A stretch of 64,000 bases of DNA from Eisenbergiella porci (GCF_009696275.1 NZ_VUMI01000030.1:1-64000), one strand, 5' to 3'. Positions 47,012 through 56,064 are shown, counted from the stretch's first letter. The notes: generated by a model not told the origin, from the letters alone. A program made the numbers and translations.

Positions 47012-48496
47012 TCAGGCCGTAAACAGCTGGCCGGTAATCCCTGCAATACAGGAAAGCAGGCCTCCTGGGAACATTCCCAGCACTACGGCCAGTATTGCCA
47101 GTATCAGCAGGGGCACAAGCATAACGGAATCCACTTCCTTTTTCTCAAAGCCTGTCTTCTCCTCTTCCTCTCCCGGAAAAAATCCCTTCATGGGAATGGG
47201 AAGCAGATAGCCCGCTGTAAGCAGGGCGGACAGCAGAAGCACCACAGGGCCCAGCCAGCTGAATATTCCGGTATCCGAGGCAAGCGCTCCCTCAGCGAGG
47301 TACCATTTGCTCACAAACCCGCTGGCCGGCGGAATACCAATCAGCGCCAGGGACAGAAGCGTCATACAGCCAATGGTTACCGGCATCTCTTTTCCGATTC
47401 CCTTAAGCTGGGATACCTGACGCTTTCCCGTACGGAAGATAATGGCCCCGGCACAAAGGAACAGGCCGGATTTAATCATTGCATGGAATATGACGTGCAG
47501 CAGCGCCCCGGTCATTCCCGCAGGATTGAGAAGCGCCAGGCCGAACAGGATATAGGAAACCTGGCTTACCGTGGAATACGCCAGCCTTTTTTTCAGGCCT
47601 TTTTCCATATAAGCCAGCATGGATCCTAAGAAAACCGTAACCAGCGTCAGTATGAGAAACACCTTCTGCACCCATGTTCCATGCAGGAACTGTGCGCCGA
47701 AGATAAAATAAATGACACGGATAATTCCAAGAACGCCGGACTTCACGATAATGCCGGAAAGAACCGCCGACGCCGGGGCGGGCGCCACGGGATGGGCCGC
47801 CGGAAGCCAGCCCTGCATGGGAAACAGGCCCGCCTTTACGCCGAAGCCCAGCAGCATGAGGAAGGCCACCACAAGAAGCAGCGCCTCATGTCCCGTAACC
47901 AGGGAAGGATCCAGCACGCCGCCCGGCGTAAAGGTCAGCGTGTTGCCGTAACGGTTGATAAAGTACAGGCCGAACAGTGCCAGATACGCGCCGCACAACG
48001 AATAAAACAGATATTTCAATCCCGCCATAACCGCTTCCCGTGTCCGGGAATGGAATACCAGCGGCAGGGAAAGCAGCGTCATACACTCATAAAACAGATA
48101 AAAGGTAATCAAGTTTCCGGAAAAATCCAGCCCCACCAGAATTCCATACACAATAAGGTAAAAGCCGAAATACCTTTTATTACAGTCCTCATGCTCCATA
48201 TACCGGAATCCATAGATCCCGGCCAGCACCCATACAATGGTTACCACCGATACAAACAGCCTGCCCACTGCATCCGCCTTAAAATAGATGGGAAGCAGGG
48301 TCGTCAGCTGAAACAACGTAAAGGATACCTCACCCTGCGCAAGCACGCAGATAACAGCAAGCGCCGTTACAAGCAGGCCCGCGGCCGTAATAAGCACCAT
48401 TGTTTTTCTCTTTGTAGTTTTCTTCATAAACAGCAGCAAAGTCCCCAGGATAATCGGGAAAAAAATGGGGAAAAGAAGCATGCCTGATTCCTTCAT
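47012..48496 (-). CDS. MrpD/NuoM-like antiporter subunit (copy 2)
   Basis: A 494-residue 14-helix protein. The glutamate is in TFYLFYECMTLLSLPLVFH, the lysine helix in LGFGVKAGLFPMQGWLPAAHPVAPAPASAVLSG. It is closer in the loop motif (AHPVAPAPAS) to the 758-residue subunit than to copy 3, so the four paralogs are not simple tandem duplicates. AGGAGC precedes the ATG. Confidence 0.88.
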   Translation of the reverse strand: MKESGMLLFPIFFPIILGTLLLFMKKTTKRKTMVLITAAGLLVTALAVICVLAQGEVSFTLFQLTTLLPIYFKADAVGRLFVSVVTIVWVLAGIYGFRYMEHEDCNKRYFGFYLIVYGILVGLDFSGNLITFYLFYECMTLLSLPLVFHSRTREAVMAGLKYLFYSLCGAYLALFGLYFINRYGNTLTFTPGGVLDPSLVTGHEALLLVVAFLMLLGFGVKAGLFPMQGWLPAAHPVAPAPASAVLSGIIVKSGVLGIIRVIYFIFGAQFLHGTWVQKVFLILTLVTVFLGSMLAYMEKGLKKRLAYSTVSQVSYILFGLALLNPAGMTGALLHVIFHAMIKSGLFLCAGAIIFRTGKRQVSQLKGIGKEMPVTIGCMTLLSLALIGIPPASGFVSKWYLAEGALASDTGIFSWLGPVVLLLSALLTAGYLLPIPMKGFFPGEEEEKTGFEKKEVDSVMLVPLLILAILAVVLGMFPGGLLSCIAGITGQLFTA

Positions 48497-48533
48497 ATGA
48501 AGCTCCTGTCTGAACAGTCACCTGTTCCTATAT

Positions 48534-50027
48534 CTATGCAAACATATCCAGCCCCATTTTTATCCACTCCACAATGGGCTGGGACAGCATGCCCAGCGCA
48601 ATGTTCAAAGCGATAAAAAGTACGATGGTCAGCGCATAGGTTTTTTCACTTTTTATGGTAATCACTTCACAGTCGGACCGTCTTTCCGGAACGAAAATAC
48701 GGATCACGGTCTTCATGAAATAGATTGCATTCAAAATAGTACTGATGCCAAGCACGATCAATGCGGGAAGCATTTTATAAGCATGGCCGATGGAAGCCTG
48801 GGCAAACAGCAGCTTGCTCACAAACCCGGAAAACAGCGGCATGCCAACCATGGACAGGGAGCCCACGGTAAAGCCGATGCCCGCAATTTTATGGCGGTAG
48901 GCGGCTCCCGTCAGATCCTGGAACTTCCTGCTGCCCTTTGATACGTCCGTCAGGCCGATGGCCGAAATAAACAGCAGGGATTTGGTTGCCGCATGGGAAA
49001 GGATGTGGAAAATGCTCGCTACCATCCCCAGCTCGGTTCCCAGCCCGAAGCCCATATAAATATAACCTATCTGCGCCACACTGGAAAAAGAAATCATCCG
49101 CCGGATGTCATTTTCCTTGATAGCGCTTAAGGAACCGAATATCATTCCCATCAGGCCGAAAACAAACAGCACGTTTATGATTTTATTTCCCGCAATAATA
49201 TCAAATCCGATTACCCGGTAGAAGATTTTGATCAGCAGGAAAATATACCCCTTGGATACCAGGCTGGACAGCATGGCCGCAGAGGATACCGTGGAATAGC
49301 CGTAGGCATCCGGAAGCCAGGAATGGAAGGGAAACAGCGCGCTTTTTATGGCAAGGCCAACACAGATAAGGCCGATGGTTACCACCAGCGGAACCTGATA
49401 TTCCCCATGGGCCACGATTTCACCCACGCTTTCCTTGATATTGCTCATGAGCAGATGCCCTGTCATATCATAGAGCATGGAAATGCCCACCAGGAGGAGG
49501 CCGCTTCCCAAAAGGCTCATGATCATATACCTTACCGCCGCCTCTATCGTCCGTCCGTTCTGCCGGATCATAATCAGCCCGCAGGCGGAAATGGTGTTGA
49601 TTTCCACGAATACATAGGCGGTGAACAGGTCGTTTGTATATACCAACGCCAGCAGGGAGCTTAAAAGCAGGTCGGTAAGAATGTAATACAGATTATGCTT
49701 GCTGTATTCCACCTCGCCTAACAGCTTCTTCCGGCCGCCCATCATGGAAAGCAGCATGATAACACAGAAAAACAGCGCCATGCCCGCTTCCAGGACGCCC
49801 GCCCGGATTTCGTTTCCCCAGGGAGCCGGGAAATGTCCCATCATATAAGTATAGCTGGCGCCTTTTCCCATGAGATACACCAGCAGAACAGCCGACATAC
49901 AGCCCACGGCGCCGATAACGAAGGTATTCACCCATTTGGCGGCCTTCGCCGGGAGCACCGAGCTCACCGTGCCTGAGAACATGGATAAAAAAATGGAGAA
50001 GAAGGGAAAATTCTGTACAAAATCCAT
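48534..50027 (-). CDS. MrpD/NuoN-like antiporter subunit (copy 1)
   Basis: A 497-residue 14-helix protein in the canonical MrpD position right after MrpC. The glutamate is in FTAYVFVEINTISACGLI and the lysine in GLAIKSALFPFHSWLPDAYGYSTVSSAAMLSSLVSKGYIF. Its loop (LPDAYGYSTVSS) differs from copies 2-4 and is closest to MbhH/MrpD types. The ATG immediately follows the MrpC stop with GGAGGGGC in the end of that gene. Confidence 0.9.
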   Translation of the reverse strand: MDFVQNFPFFSIFLSMFSGTVSSVLPAKAAKWVNTFVIGAVGCMSAVLLVYLMGKGASYTYMMGHFPAPWGNEIRAGVLEAGMALFFCVIMLLSMMGGRKKLLGEVEYSKHNLYYILTDLLLSSLLALVYTNDLFTAYVFVEINTISACGLIMIRQNGRTIEAAVRYMIMSLLGSGLLLVGISMLYDMTGHLLMSNIKESVGEIVAHGEYQVPLVVTIGLICVGLAIKSALFPFHSWLPDAYGYSTVSSAAMLSSLVSKGYIFLLIKIFYRVIGFDIIAGNKIINVLFVFGLMGMIFGSLSAIKENDIRRMISFSSVAQIGYIYMGFGLGTELGMVASIFHILSHAATKSLLFISAIGLTDVSKGSRKFQDLTGAAYRHKIAGIGFTVGSLSMVGMPLFSGFVSKLLFAQASIGHAYKMLPALIVLGISTILNAIYFMKTVIRIFVPERRSDCEVITIKSEKTYALTIVLFIALNIALGMLSQPIVEWIKMGLDMFA

Positions 50028-50402
50028 TTACAGCCCCTCCTTTTTCAGCCTGGCCGAAATTTCATCCAAATCCAGCGTATGGTACCTGCGGTACAGCCGG
50101 ATGGTGAGGGAGAGCATCAGCGCCGTAACGGATACGGAAACCACGATTCCCGTGAGCACCAGCCCGCTGGGCACCGGATTGATATAGTTCTCCACCGCCT
50201 GGATTCCGTCCACTACGATGGGCGCCTTCCGCCCCATGATAAAGCCTTTTTCCGCAAGGAACAGATAAACGGCGGTATCCATGATGTTAAGGCCGATTAT
50301 TTTTTTAATCAGGTTCTTCTGAAGAAGAAGATTGGAGAATCCGATGCCGAACAGGATCATGGCAATGGCTTCGCCATAGTTGGATAACAGGTTCCCGCCC
50401 AT
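50028..50402 (-). CDS. mrpC: MrpC / NuoK-like subunit
   Basis: A 124-residue three-helix protein. NLLSNYGEAIAMILFGIGFSNLLLQKNLIKKIIGLNIMDTAVYLFL is the first two helices; NPVPSGLVLTGIVVSVSVTALMLSLTIRLY the third. The PVPSGLVLTGIVVS motif is typical of MrpC/MnhC. The ATG at 50402 lies at the end of the preceding gene with a GGGGGGATT site. Confidence 0.92.
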   Translation of the reverse strand: MGGNLLSNYGEAIAMILFGIGFSNLLLQKNLIKKIIGLNIMDTAVYLFLAEKGFIMGRKAPIVVDGIQAVENYINPVPSGLVLTGIVVSVSVTALMLSLTIRLYRRYHTLDLDEISARLKKEGL

Positions 50403-50403
50403 C

Positions 50404-51372
50404 CTAGAATCCCCCCTTCCGGAATAAGGCATAAAACGCGTACATGGTGCAGGTCACCACCAGGCCGACGCAGATATTCAGGACCAGTATCAGCCCGCTG
50501 CTTAAAATAGCCCCCGGCGTCCCCAGCGGAATTCCGCTTTCCAGATGATTGGCTCCCATGTAAAAGGAATAGCTTTTGGCCAGACAGTAACAGGTCAGCG
50601 CACCGAAGCAGATCCACTTATAGGTTTTTTCTGTAAAAAACCGCTCCGTTTTGGCAAAGCCGAAAGCATTCAGGTATAAAATCAGTCCCGCACCGATAAT
50701 CGCGCCGCCGGAAAAACCGCCGCCGGGGGACAGATGTCCGTTCAGTATGACATAAATACCGAAAATCATGATGAGCGGAACAAGAAAGCCCGCCACCTTC
50801 TGCAGAATCAGATCATTTTTCGGCTCATAGATCCTGTCGTTGGCTTCGGCCTCCGACTGGGTCATGGAAGTATCGGGACCGTCGCCCTCTTTCTTCTCCT
50901 TTTTATCAATACGCAGCAGAATCAGCACCGTAATCGTTGCAATAAAAAGCACATTGGATTCGCCGAAGGTATCAAAGGCACGGTAATCCAGGATCATTCC
51001 CGTAACGATATTCACCGCCCCTGTTTCCTGAAGACCCTTTGTGATATACCGCTCCGAAACCTCGTTGTTGTCAGGATTGGCCGCATTTCCCGTCCTGGGA
51101 AGATAGGAAACCGCCACAAGCATAATGGCAATGAGGCAGATACAGAAAACCACCGCCATCACACGGTAGGCCTTATTAAAAAGAAGGAGCTTCTTGTTAT
51201 GCTCCATATCATATACTTTTTCCTGCAGCTGCTGATGCTCCCGCATCCTTTCCTGGACGCTGGCTTCCTCTTCCACATATTCCTTCTGCGGCTGCATTTC
51301 CACCCGTCCCAGCAACGGATCCTCTTCCCCATAAAACCACCGGGAAAAACGGCTGCTATTCTTTTCCGTCAT
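50404..51372 (-). CDS. fused MbhE-like and MrpB subunit
   Basis: A 322-residue protein that joins two subunits. After a 60-residue cytoplasmic lead rich in charged residues, residues 65-150 match MbhE or the C-terminal end of MrpA (ISERYITKGLQETGAVNIVTGMILDYRAFDTFGE). Residues 190-320 match MrpB/MnhB (ILNGHLSPGGGFSGGAIIGAGLILY). In the archaeal Mbh cluster these are separate genes (mbhE, mbhF). The ATG at 51372 follows GGAGGACGAC and overlaps the DUF4040 gene by 17 bases. Confidence 0.85.
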   Translation of the reverse strand: MTEKNSSRFSRWFYGEEDPLLGRVEMQPQKEYVEEEASVQERMREHQQLQEKVYDMEHNKKLLLFNKAYRVMAVVFCICLIAIMLVAVSYLPRTGNAANPDNNEVSERYITKGLQETGAVNIVTGMILDYRAFDTFGESNVLFIATITVLILLRIDKKEKKEGDGPDTSMTQSEAEANDRIYEPKNDLILQKVAGFLVPLIMIFGIYVILNGHLSPGGGFSGGAIIGAGLILYLNAFGFAKTERFFTEKTYKWICFGALTCYCLAKSYSFYMGANHLESGIPLGTPGAILSSGLILVLNICVGLVVTCTMYAFYALFRKGGF

Positions 51373-51622
51373 TTTCGTCGTCCTCCCTCCGGATTGCATG
51401 GATTTTTTTCAGCGTTACAAAGAAAAGCACGCTGGTGACGCCGGCCCCTACGGCGGCCTCCGTAATTGCCAGATCCGGCGATTCCAGGAGAATCCATATA
51501 ATCGACATGACCAGGCTGTAGGACATGAATATCAAGATGGAATTAAGCAGGTTCTTGGAAAAGCTCACAGAAACCGCGCAAATCACCAGAAAGCCCATCA
51601 ACAGATATGTAAATGTCTGCAT
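51356..51622 (-). CDS. DUF4040 subunit (MbhD-like, MrpA C-terminal part)
   Basis: An 88-residue three-helix protein. FLVICAVSVSFSKNLLNSILIFMSYSLVMSIIWILLESPDLAITEAAVGAGVTSVLFF is the DUF4040 signature, with the LDAxDLAITEAAVGAG-type loop. In Mrp systems this region belongs to MrpA; here it is a separate gene, as in Mbh (mbhD). Overlaps the next gene by 17 bases. AGGAGA precedes the ATG. Confidence 0.9.
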   Translation of the reverse strand: MQTFTYLLMGFLVICAVSVSFSKNLLNSILIFMSYSLVMSIIWILLESPDLAITEAAVGAGVTSVLFFVTLKKIHAIRREDDENDGKE

Positions 51623-51643
51623 AGCAATCTCCTTCCTATTTCC

Positions 51644-51994
51644 TTAAGCTTCTTCCCGCTCTTCCTCTTTCAGGTAATCAAGCTCGCAGTGTTCCGGCAG
51701 CGTTTCATCCGTCATGACCTCCAGACGGGAGATCAGATGAGAAGAAACCGGAGACGCAAACCATAAAAAAACGATGACAAGCAGCATTTTCAGGCTGGTA
51801 AAATTCAGTCCCGAAAAAATAATCAGCCCCGTGAGCGATATCCCGATTCCCAGGGTATCCCCCAGCGCCGCCGCATGCATCCTGTTGAGTACAAATTCAT
51901 AACGATAGGAACCGAAAACCTCAAGGGCAAAGGTAAGCAGGCCGATTATCAGGACAATGGTTCCTATAATAAAACGAAGTATTTCAAGATTCAT
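51644..51994 (-). CDS. mrpG: MrpG / MnhG subunit
   Basis: A 116-residue protein with three helices. The signature LNRMHAAALGDTLGIGISLTGL (family form RMHAATKADTLG) is present near residue 37. The start at 51994 follows GGAGG inside the end of mrpF, giving an 11-base overlap. Expected to be a small structural subunit of the antiporter complex. Confidence 0.92.
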   Translation of the reverse strand: MNLEILRFIIGTIVLIIGLLTFALEVFGSYRYEFVLNRMHAAALGDTLGIGISLTGLIIFSGLNFTSLKMLLVIVFLWFASPVSSHLISRLEVMTDETLPEHCELDYLKEEEREEA

Positions 51995-52319
51995 GAGCCG
52001 CTTCCTCCTTACCTTCCTCTTTTTCCCGATCCTTCCTTTCGCGGTAAACACCCATATAAACCTTGGTCAGTACGATTACCGCCAAAAAGCTTATCATGGC
52101 ATAAATGATACAGATATCCACCAGATATCCTTCCTTCATCAGGAGGGCAAGGATAGCTATCATAACCATAACCATGGTTCCCATCATATTCACGGCCACC
52201 AGCCGGTCCGCCACACGCGGCCCGCGCACCGCCCTTATCAGGCACAGCAGCAGCATGACTCCCAGAAAGACAAGCGCCGCCGTAAATACTGTTTCATATG
52301 CCTGCTCCAAACCGGTCAT
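51984..52319 (-). CDS. mrpF: MrpF / MnhF subunit
   Basis: A 111-residue three-helix protein. ALVFLGVMLLLCLIRAVRGPRVADRLVAVNMMGTMVMVMIAIL contains the family motif RGPxxxDRxxAxN. The ATG overlaps the mrpE stop (ATGA). Ends in a charged tail. Co-translated with mrpE and mrpG. Confidence 0.92.
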   Translation of the reverse strand: MTGLEQAYETVFTAALVFLGVMLLLCLIRAVRGPRVADRLVAVNMMGTMVMVMIAILALLMKEGYLVDICIIYAMISFLAVIVLTKVYMGVYRERKDREKEEGKEEAAHES

Positions 52320-52816
52320 TGTGCCACCTGCCCTTCTATTTTGTGCAGCAAACGCACAAAGGAACTGTCCGCAAGGCCTTCGCCAAAGCGCCTGTCCAGA
52401 CAGTGTACCGTATATTCATTATCCTCCAGGGCTACTGTGATCGTCCCCGGCGTAAGCGTGATGGAATTGGCCAGCAGCACCCGGGCCGTCCTTGTCCTTA
52501 AATCCGCGCGGAAGCGGACGATTACAGGATGGACCCTGGTATGTGGAGAAACAATAAGCTTGAGAGTTGCCGCATTGGCTTTGATGATTTCCCAGATAAG
52601 AACCCCAAGATAAGCGAGGATGTATCCTGATTTCTTCAGTATCATCCAGTCCTTCCCGGGGCTGTAGTCCAGAAATTTGCAGCAGAAGGCATAGACCGCC
52701 CCCGCAATGACGATTCCAAACAGGACGATTTCCAATGTGACCTGTCCGTTAAAAAGCACCCACAGCAAAAAAAAGAGTATGTACATAAACCCATTTCCCC
52801 TCAACTTTAAACTCAT
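52316..52816 (-). CDS. mrpE: MrpE / MnhE subunit
   Basis: A 166-residue protein with two helices at the N-terminus and a cytoplasmic C-terminal part. The MrpE signature is visible: VWEIIKAN-type (here IWEIIKANAATLKLIV), RTARVLLANSITLTPGTITV and DNEYTVHCLD. The start at 52816 has GAGGAG upstream; an ATG at 52786 is a weaker alternative. It is the first gene of the cluster; trxA lies upstream on the same strand but ends in its own terminator. Confidence 0.92.
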   Translation of the reverse strand: MSLKLRGNGFMYILFFLLWVLFNGQVTLEIVLFGIVIAGAVYAFCCKFLDYSPGKDWMILKKSGYILAYLGVLIWEIIKANAATLKLIVSPHTRVHPVIVRFRADLRTRTARVLLANSITLTPGTITVALEDNEYTVHCLDRRFGEGLADSSFVRLLHKIEGQVAQ

Positions 52817-52875
52817 AACCGCCCGGCTCCTCACCGCCGCGGCTTACCTTCCAAAACACGGCATAACGCCATGAG

Positions 52876-52905
52876 AAAACGGACGCTGGCTGTTAAGCCA
52901 ACGTC
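52876..52905 (-). terminator. trxA terminator
   Basis: On the minus strand GACGTTGGCT (52896-52905) pairs with AGCCAGCGTC (52882-52891), 4-base loop that holds the trxA stop, then a T run. Confidence 0.85.
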
Positions 52906-53213
52906 TGCTCCAGTTTGTTTTTCAATTCATTCTTGGATACTGCGCCAACAATTCTTTCCTTCTCCTGCCCGTCCTTGAAAATAAGGAAGGTGGGGATATT
53001 CATAACACGGTATTTCTCAGCGATGTCCATATTCTCATCAATATTCAGCTTGCCGACCTTGGCTTTCCCTTCCAGTTCCTTCGCCAGCTGCTCCACCACC
53101 GGCGCCATCATCTTACAGGGGCCGCACCAGTCTGCAAAAAAATCCACAAGCACCGGCTTGTCCGATTGCAGCACTTCCTTCTCAAAATCTGCTGATGTAA
53201 ATTTATATTCCAT
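52893..53213 (-). CDS. trxA: thioredoxin
   Basis: A 106-residue thioredoxin, the normal length. The redox motif is [15 protein letters not shown] near residue 30, the cis-proline loop is [11 protein letters not shown] near residue 72. The start at 53213 follows AAGGAGG; upstream codons in the same frame are not part of the family. It reduces disulfides in the cytoplasm. Its terminator overlaps its stop codon, separating it from the antiporter cluster. Confidence 0.97.
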   Translation of the reverse strand: MEYKFTSADFEKEVLQSDKPVLVDFFADWCGPCKMMAPVVEQLAKELEGKAKVGKLNIDENMDIAEKYRVMNIPTFLIFKDGQEKERIVGAVSKNELKNKLEQTLA

Positions 53214-53380
53214 TTGTCTGCCTCCTTGTCCTATGACTCTTTTGTTATTATAGTTTTGACCGTTTTTATTGTTTCCATACCAGGACGGTCTTACTGGCGG
53301 AAAATCCAATGGATTTTCCCATGCCTTTAGCATATTACATATAATTCCGCTTTGCAAGGAGAAAAATTGTTAAAATACAC

Positions 53381-53409
53381 AAAAAGCACTCCTCCTGTGG
53401 GGGAATGCT
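53381..53409 (-). terminator. trmB terminator
   Basis: On the minus strand AGCATTCC (53402-53409) pairs with GGAGTGCT (53385-53392), then a T5 run. It lies 55 bases after the trmB stop. Confidence 0.75.
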
Positions 53410-53463
53410 CTTGGGGAAAATACATAAAATGCCTGTGAATCACCAGAAAAAATATGACGGGCA

Positions 53464-54102
53464 TTACCTTCTGATAATATATTTACAAATCGGATTTCCC
53501 ATGGAAGAAAAGCGTTCTTCATATTCCGTCATCACATTCCCCTGCACAAGCTTCTCATCCCCATGCAGATCGAATGTCACAACATCCGCCCTCCAGCCTG
53601 CCGGCTCCAGCTCCTCCAGCGCAAAATCAAAGAGCAGCCTGTTGTCCGTCTTGAACTCAATTGTCCCATCCTTTTTCAGGATTTCATCATACCGCGCCAG
53701 AAACTGCCTGGAAGGCAGACGCCGCTTCGCATGCCTGTCCTTCGGCCAAGGATCGGAAAAATTCAAATAAATCCGCTCCACCTCTCCCCTGCCGAATACA
53801 TTGGTGATTTCTTCCGCGTCCATGCGGATAAATCTGACATTGGGAAGCTCTTCCTCCTCCATCTTCTGTATGGCTCGCAACAGCACGCTGGAATATTTCT
53901 CAATTCCCACATAATTCACCTCCGGGTGCAGCTTTGCCATATCCATGAGGAACCTGCCCTTGCCCATTCCTATTTCAATATGAAGCGGCGCATCATTTCC
54001 GAACACCCCGGCCCATTTTCCCTTGTTCTCCTCCGGGTTATGTATCACAAAATGACTCTCTGCGATTACCTCCCTGGAACCTGGTACATTTTTCAGTCTC
54101 AT
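53464..54102 (-). CDS. trmB: tRNA (guanine46-N7)-methyltransferase
   Basis: A 212-residue SAM-dependent enzyme that makes m7G46 in tRNA. The SAM motif is LHIEIGMGKGRFLMDMA near residue 42, followed by YVGIEKYSSVL, and the catalytic aspartate region YLNFSDPWPKDRHAKRRL near residue 118. The C-terminal FKTDNRLLFDFALEEL motif is present. The ATG follows AAGGAGG. It is a single gene. Confidence 0.97.
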   Translation of the reverse strand: MRLKNVPGSREVIAESHFVIHNPEENKGKWAGVFGNDAPLHIEIGMGKGRFLMDMAKLHPEVNYVGIEKYSSVLLRAIQKMEEEELPNVRFIRMDAEEITNVFGRGEVERIYLNFSDPWPKDRHAKRRLPSRQFLARYDEILKKDGTIEFKTDNRLLFDFALEELEPAGWRADVVTFDLHGDEKLVQGNVMTEYEERFSSMGNPICKYIIRR

Positions 54103-54129
54103 TACTTTCCTCCTTATTTATGAACCCGC

Positions 54130-54156
54130 GTAACCGTTCAGTACCTCCCCAGCTAC
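54130..54156 (-). repeat. 27-base dispersed repeat
   Basis: On the minus strand: GTAGCTGGGGAGG, TACT, GAACGGTTAC. It matches the copy at 20.2 kb at most fixed positions and lies 28 bases before the trmB start. Confidence 0.6.
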
Positions 54157-54271
54157 AAAACCACAATATGCGGGATTTTACCCTGTCTTTTTGCTTACAA
54201 TTTTCTCTTTTCTATTTTACACTAACTTACCCTGATTGAAAAGAAGCTGTATCATAATCATGAATTCGGGA

Positions 54272-54359
54272 GGCGCTGCAGTTCCCACCCCATATGTGCT
54301 TCAGCCGGGAGGCAGGACCGCGGCGGCTGAAGCACATATGGGGTGGGAACTGCAGCGCC
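54272..54359. repeat. 35-bp perfect inverted repeat (long hairpin)
   Basis: Two perfectly complementary 35-base arms (54272-54306 and 54325-54359) enclose an 18-base loop. The arm starts GGCGCTGCAGTTCCCACC and contains CATATG. No T run follows, and no reading frame fills it. CGGGA lies just outside each arm. It sits in the 477-base gap between trmB and the carboxypeptidase gene, and is not related to the other palindromes in the window. Confidence 0.85.
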
Positions 54360-54456
54360 GACGGGATAAACTTTATGAATTTTTCCTTAAAGCCCTTAAA
54401 ATTTATTGCCGGATAGTGTATGATGAAAGCGGTAAAAATGTATACTAGCAGATAAA

Positions 54457-54494
54457 AAATGCGGTAAGTCTGTCTTTTGGGCCGCATTTCTTTT
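54457..54494 (+). terminator. hairpin with T-rich tail before the carboxypeptidase gene
   Basis: AAATGCGG (54457-54464) pairs with CCGCATTT (54482-54489), followed by CTTTT. It may end a short transcript from the inverted-repeat region or attenuate the downstream gene. Confidence 0.5.
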
Positions 54495-54579
54495 ATCCGG
54501 CACGGAAAAAACTGTATACGGCCCGGAATTTAGCCCTTTGCTCCATCGGTCCGTTTATGCAGGAATAAAGGTGATGTTA

Positions 54580-56064
54580 ATGAAGTTATCTTCTCTTATC
54601 CATATCAGGACAGGCCGCAGCGTTGTGTGTTTTCTGTCCTCTCTGCTCTTATTACCGGTACTTTTTCTTTCCGCTCCCCTGACTGCGGCAGCAACGCCTG
54701 CTGCCGGCGGCAACAGCTTTCAGGAGGAGGCAGAAGCCCGCAAAGAGCTTCCCGTCCAGTCCAATGAGTGGGAAAACTGGCCCGCAGGGCCCTTGATCGG
54801 GGCACAGGCCGCCATAATTATGGAATCTAATACCGGAGCCATTCTTTATGAAAAAAATATCCATGATCAGCTCTATCCCGCCAGCGTTACGAAAATCCTG
54901 ACTGCCCTGATCGCAATCGAGAACTGTCCTCTTGACGATATTGTAACCTACTCCAATGAAGCGGTCGCAAGCATTGACTGGCAGACGGATTCCAACATCG
55001 GCATTAAGCCGGGAGAGCAGATCACCATGGAGCAGTCGCTATACGGCCTGCTCGTAGGCTCCGCCAATGAGGTGGGCAACGCCATCGGCGAACACATCAG
55101 CGGAAGCATGGGCGCCTTTGTGGATCTGATGAATCAGAGGGCCAGGGAGCTTGGCTGCAGGGATTCCCATTTTGTGACCACAAATGGAACCTTTGATGAG
55201 AATCACTACACCTCGGCCTATGATCTGGCGCTCATCGCACGCGCTTTTTTTTCCAATGACCTGCTGTGCAAAATGTCGGATACGGCCAATTACACCATCC
55301 CCGCTTCTGCAACCGTCAGCCAGGAAATGAATATCCATAGCAAGAACCAGCTGTATCCCGGTAAAACCTATGCCTACGAATACCTTGTGGGCAGCAAGAC
55401 CGGTTATACCTCCGAAGCCAGGCAGACCCTTGTATCCTGCGCGCAGAAGGATGGGCTCAAGCTCATATGCGTGATTCTGAAGGAAGAATCACCCGCGCAG
55501 TACACGGATACCATAGAATTGTTTAATTACGGTTTCAGCAATTTCCGCGCGGTTAATGTCTCAGAAGCGGACACCAGATACGCCGTGGGGAATAACAGCT
55601 TTTTTGAATCGGACAGCGATGTGTTTGGAAATTCTTCTCCGCTGCTCACCATCAATCCCTCGGATATCATTGTCCTCCCCAACACCGCGGATTATAAGGA
55701 TTTGGAATCCAGCCTGAACTATGACGACAGCGCAAAGGGTACTGCGGTAAAAATTGATTTTACCTATAACGGCACCTTTGTCGGAAGCGCCTCCATTGAA
55801 ATGGTCCCTCAGAAGGTAACCTCTTCCGATAAGACGACGAAACCAAGTGTTGCTCCGAGAAAGGTTTACTATATTAATATCAAGCTAATCCTGATTGGCG
55901 TCGCTATCGCTGTTCTGGTATTGTTCCTGATAATATATGTCATTTCCCTCATAGGGAACTACAGCTTTGGAAAAAGGCGGAAAATCAGCCTGAAACGCAG
56001 CAAACGGCGGAAAACCAGTACCATTGATTTTGACAGATATACGAAGGGACCTGACGGGTATTAA
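54580..56064 (+). CDS. D-alanyl-D-alanine carboxypeptidase (serine-type, PBP5/DacF-like)
   Basis: A 494-residue low-molecular-weight penicillin-binding protein that removes the last D-Ala from peptidoglycan stem peptides. A signal peptide covers about residues 1-38. The active-site motifs are PASVTKILTAL (SxxK near residue 102), VGSANEVGNA (SxN near residue 161) and VGSKTGYTSEAR (KTG near residue 273). A PBP5-C domain follows; a C-terminal transmembrane segment near residues 440-465 anchors it to the membrane, ending in a basic cytoplasmic tail. The start at 54580 fits AAAGGTG; ATG at 54574 is too close. Confidence 0.93.
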   Translation: MKLSSLIHIRTGRSVVCFLSSLLLLPVLFLSAPLTAAATPAAGGNSFQEEAEARKELPVQSNEWENWPAGPLIGAQAAIIMESNTGAILYEKNIHDQLYPASVTKILTALIAIENCPLDDIVTYSNEAVASIDWQTDSNIGIKPGEQITMEQSLYGLLVGSANEVGNAIGEHISGSMGAFVDLMNQRARELGCRDSHFVTTNGTFDENHYTSAYDLALIARAFFSNDLLCKMSDTANYTIPASATVSQEMNIHSKNQLYPGKTYAYEYLVGSKTGYTSEARQTLVSCAQKDGLKLICVILKEESPAQYTDTIELFNYGFSNFRAVNVSEADTRYAVGNNSFFESDSDVFGNSSPLLTINPSDIIVLPNTADYKDLESSLNYDDSAKGTAVKIDFTYNGTFVGSASIEMVPQKVTSSDKTTKPSVAPRKVYYINIKLILIGVAIAVLVLFLIIYVISLIGNYSFGKRRKISLKRSKRRKTSTIDFDRYTKGPDGY

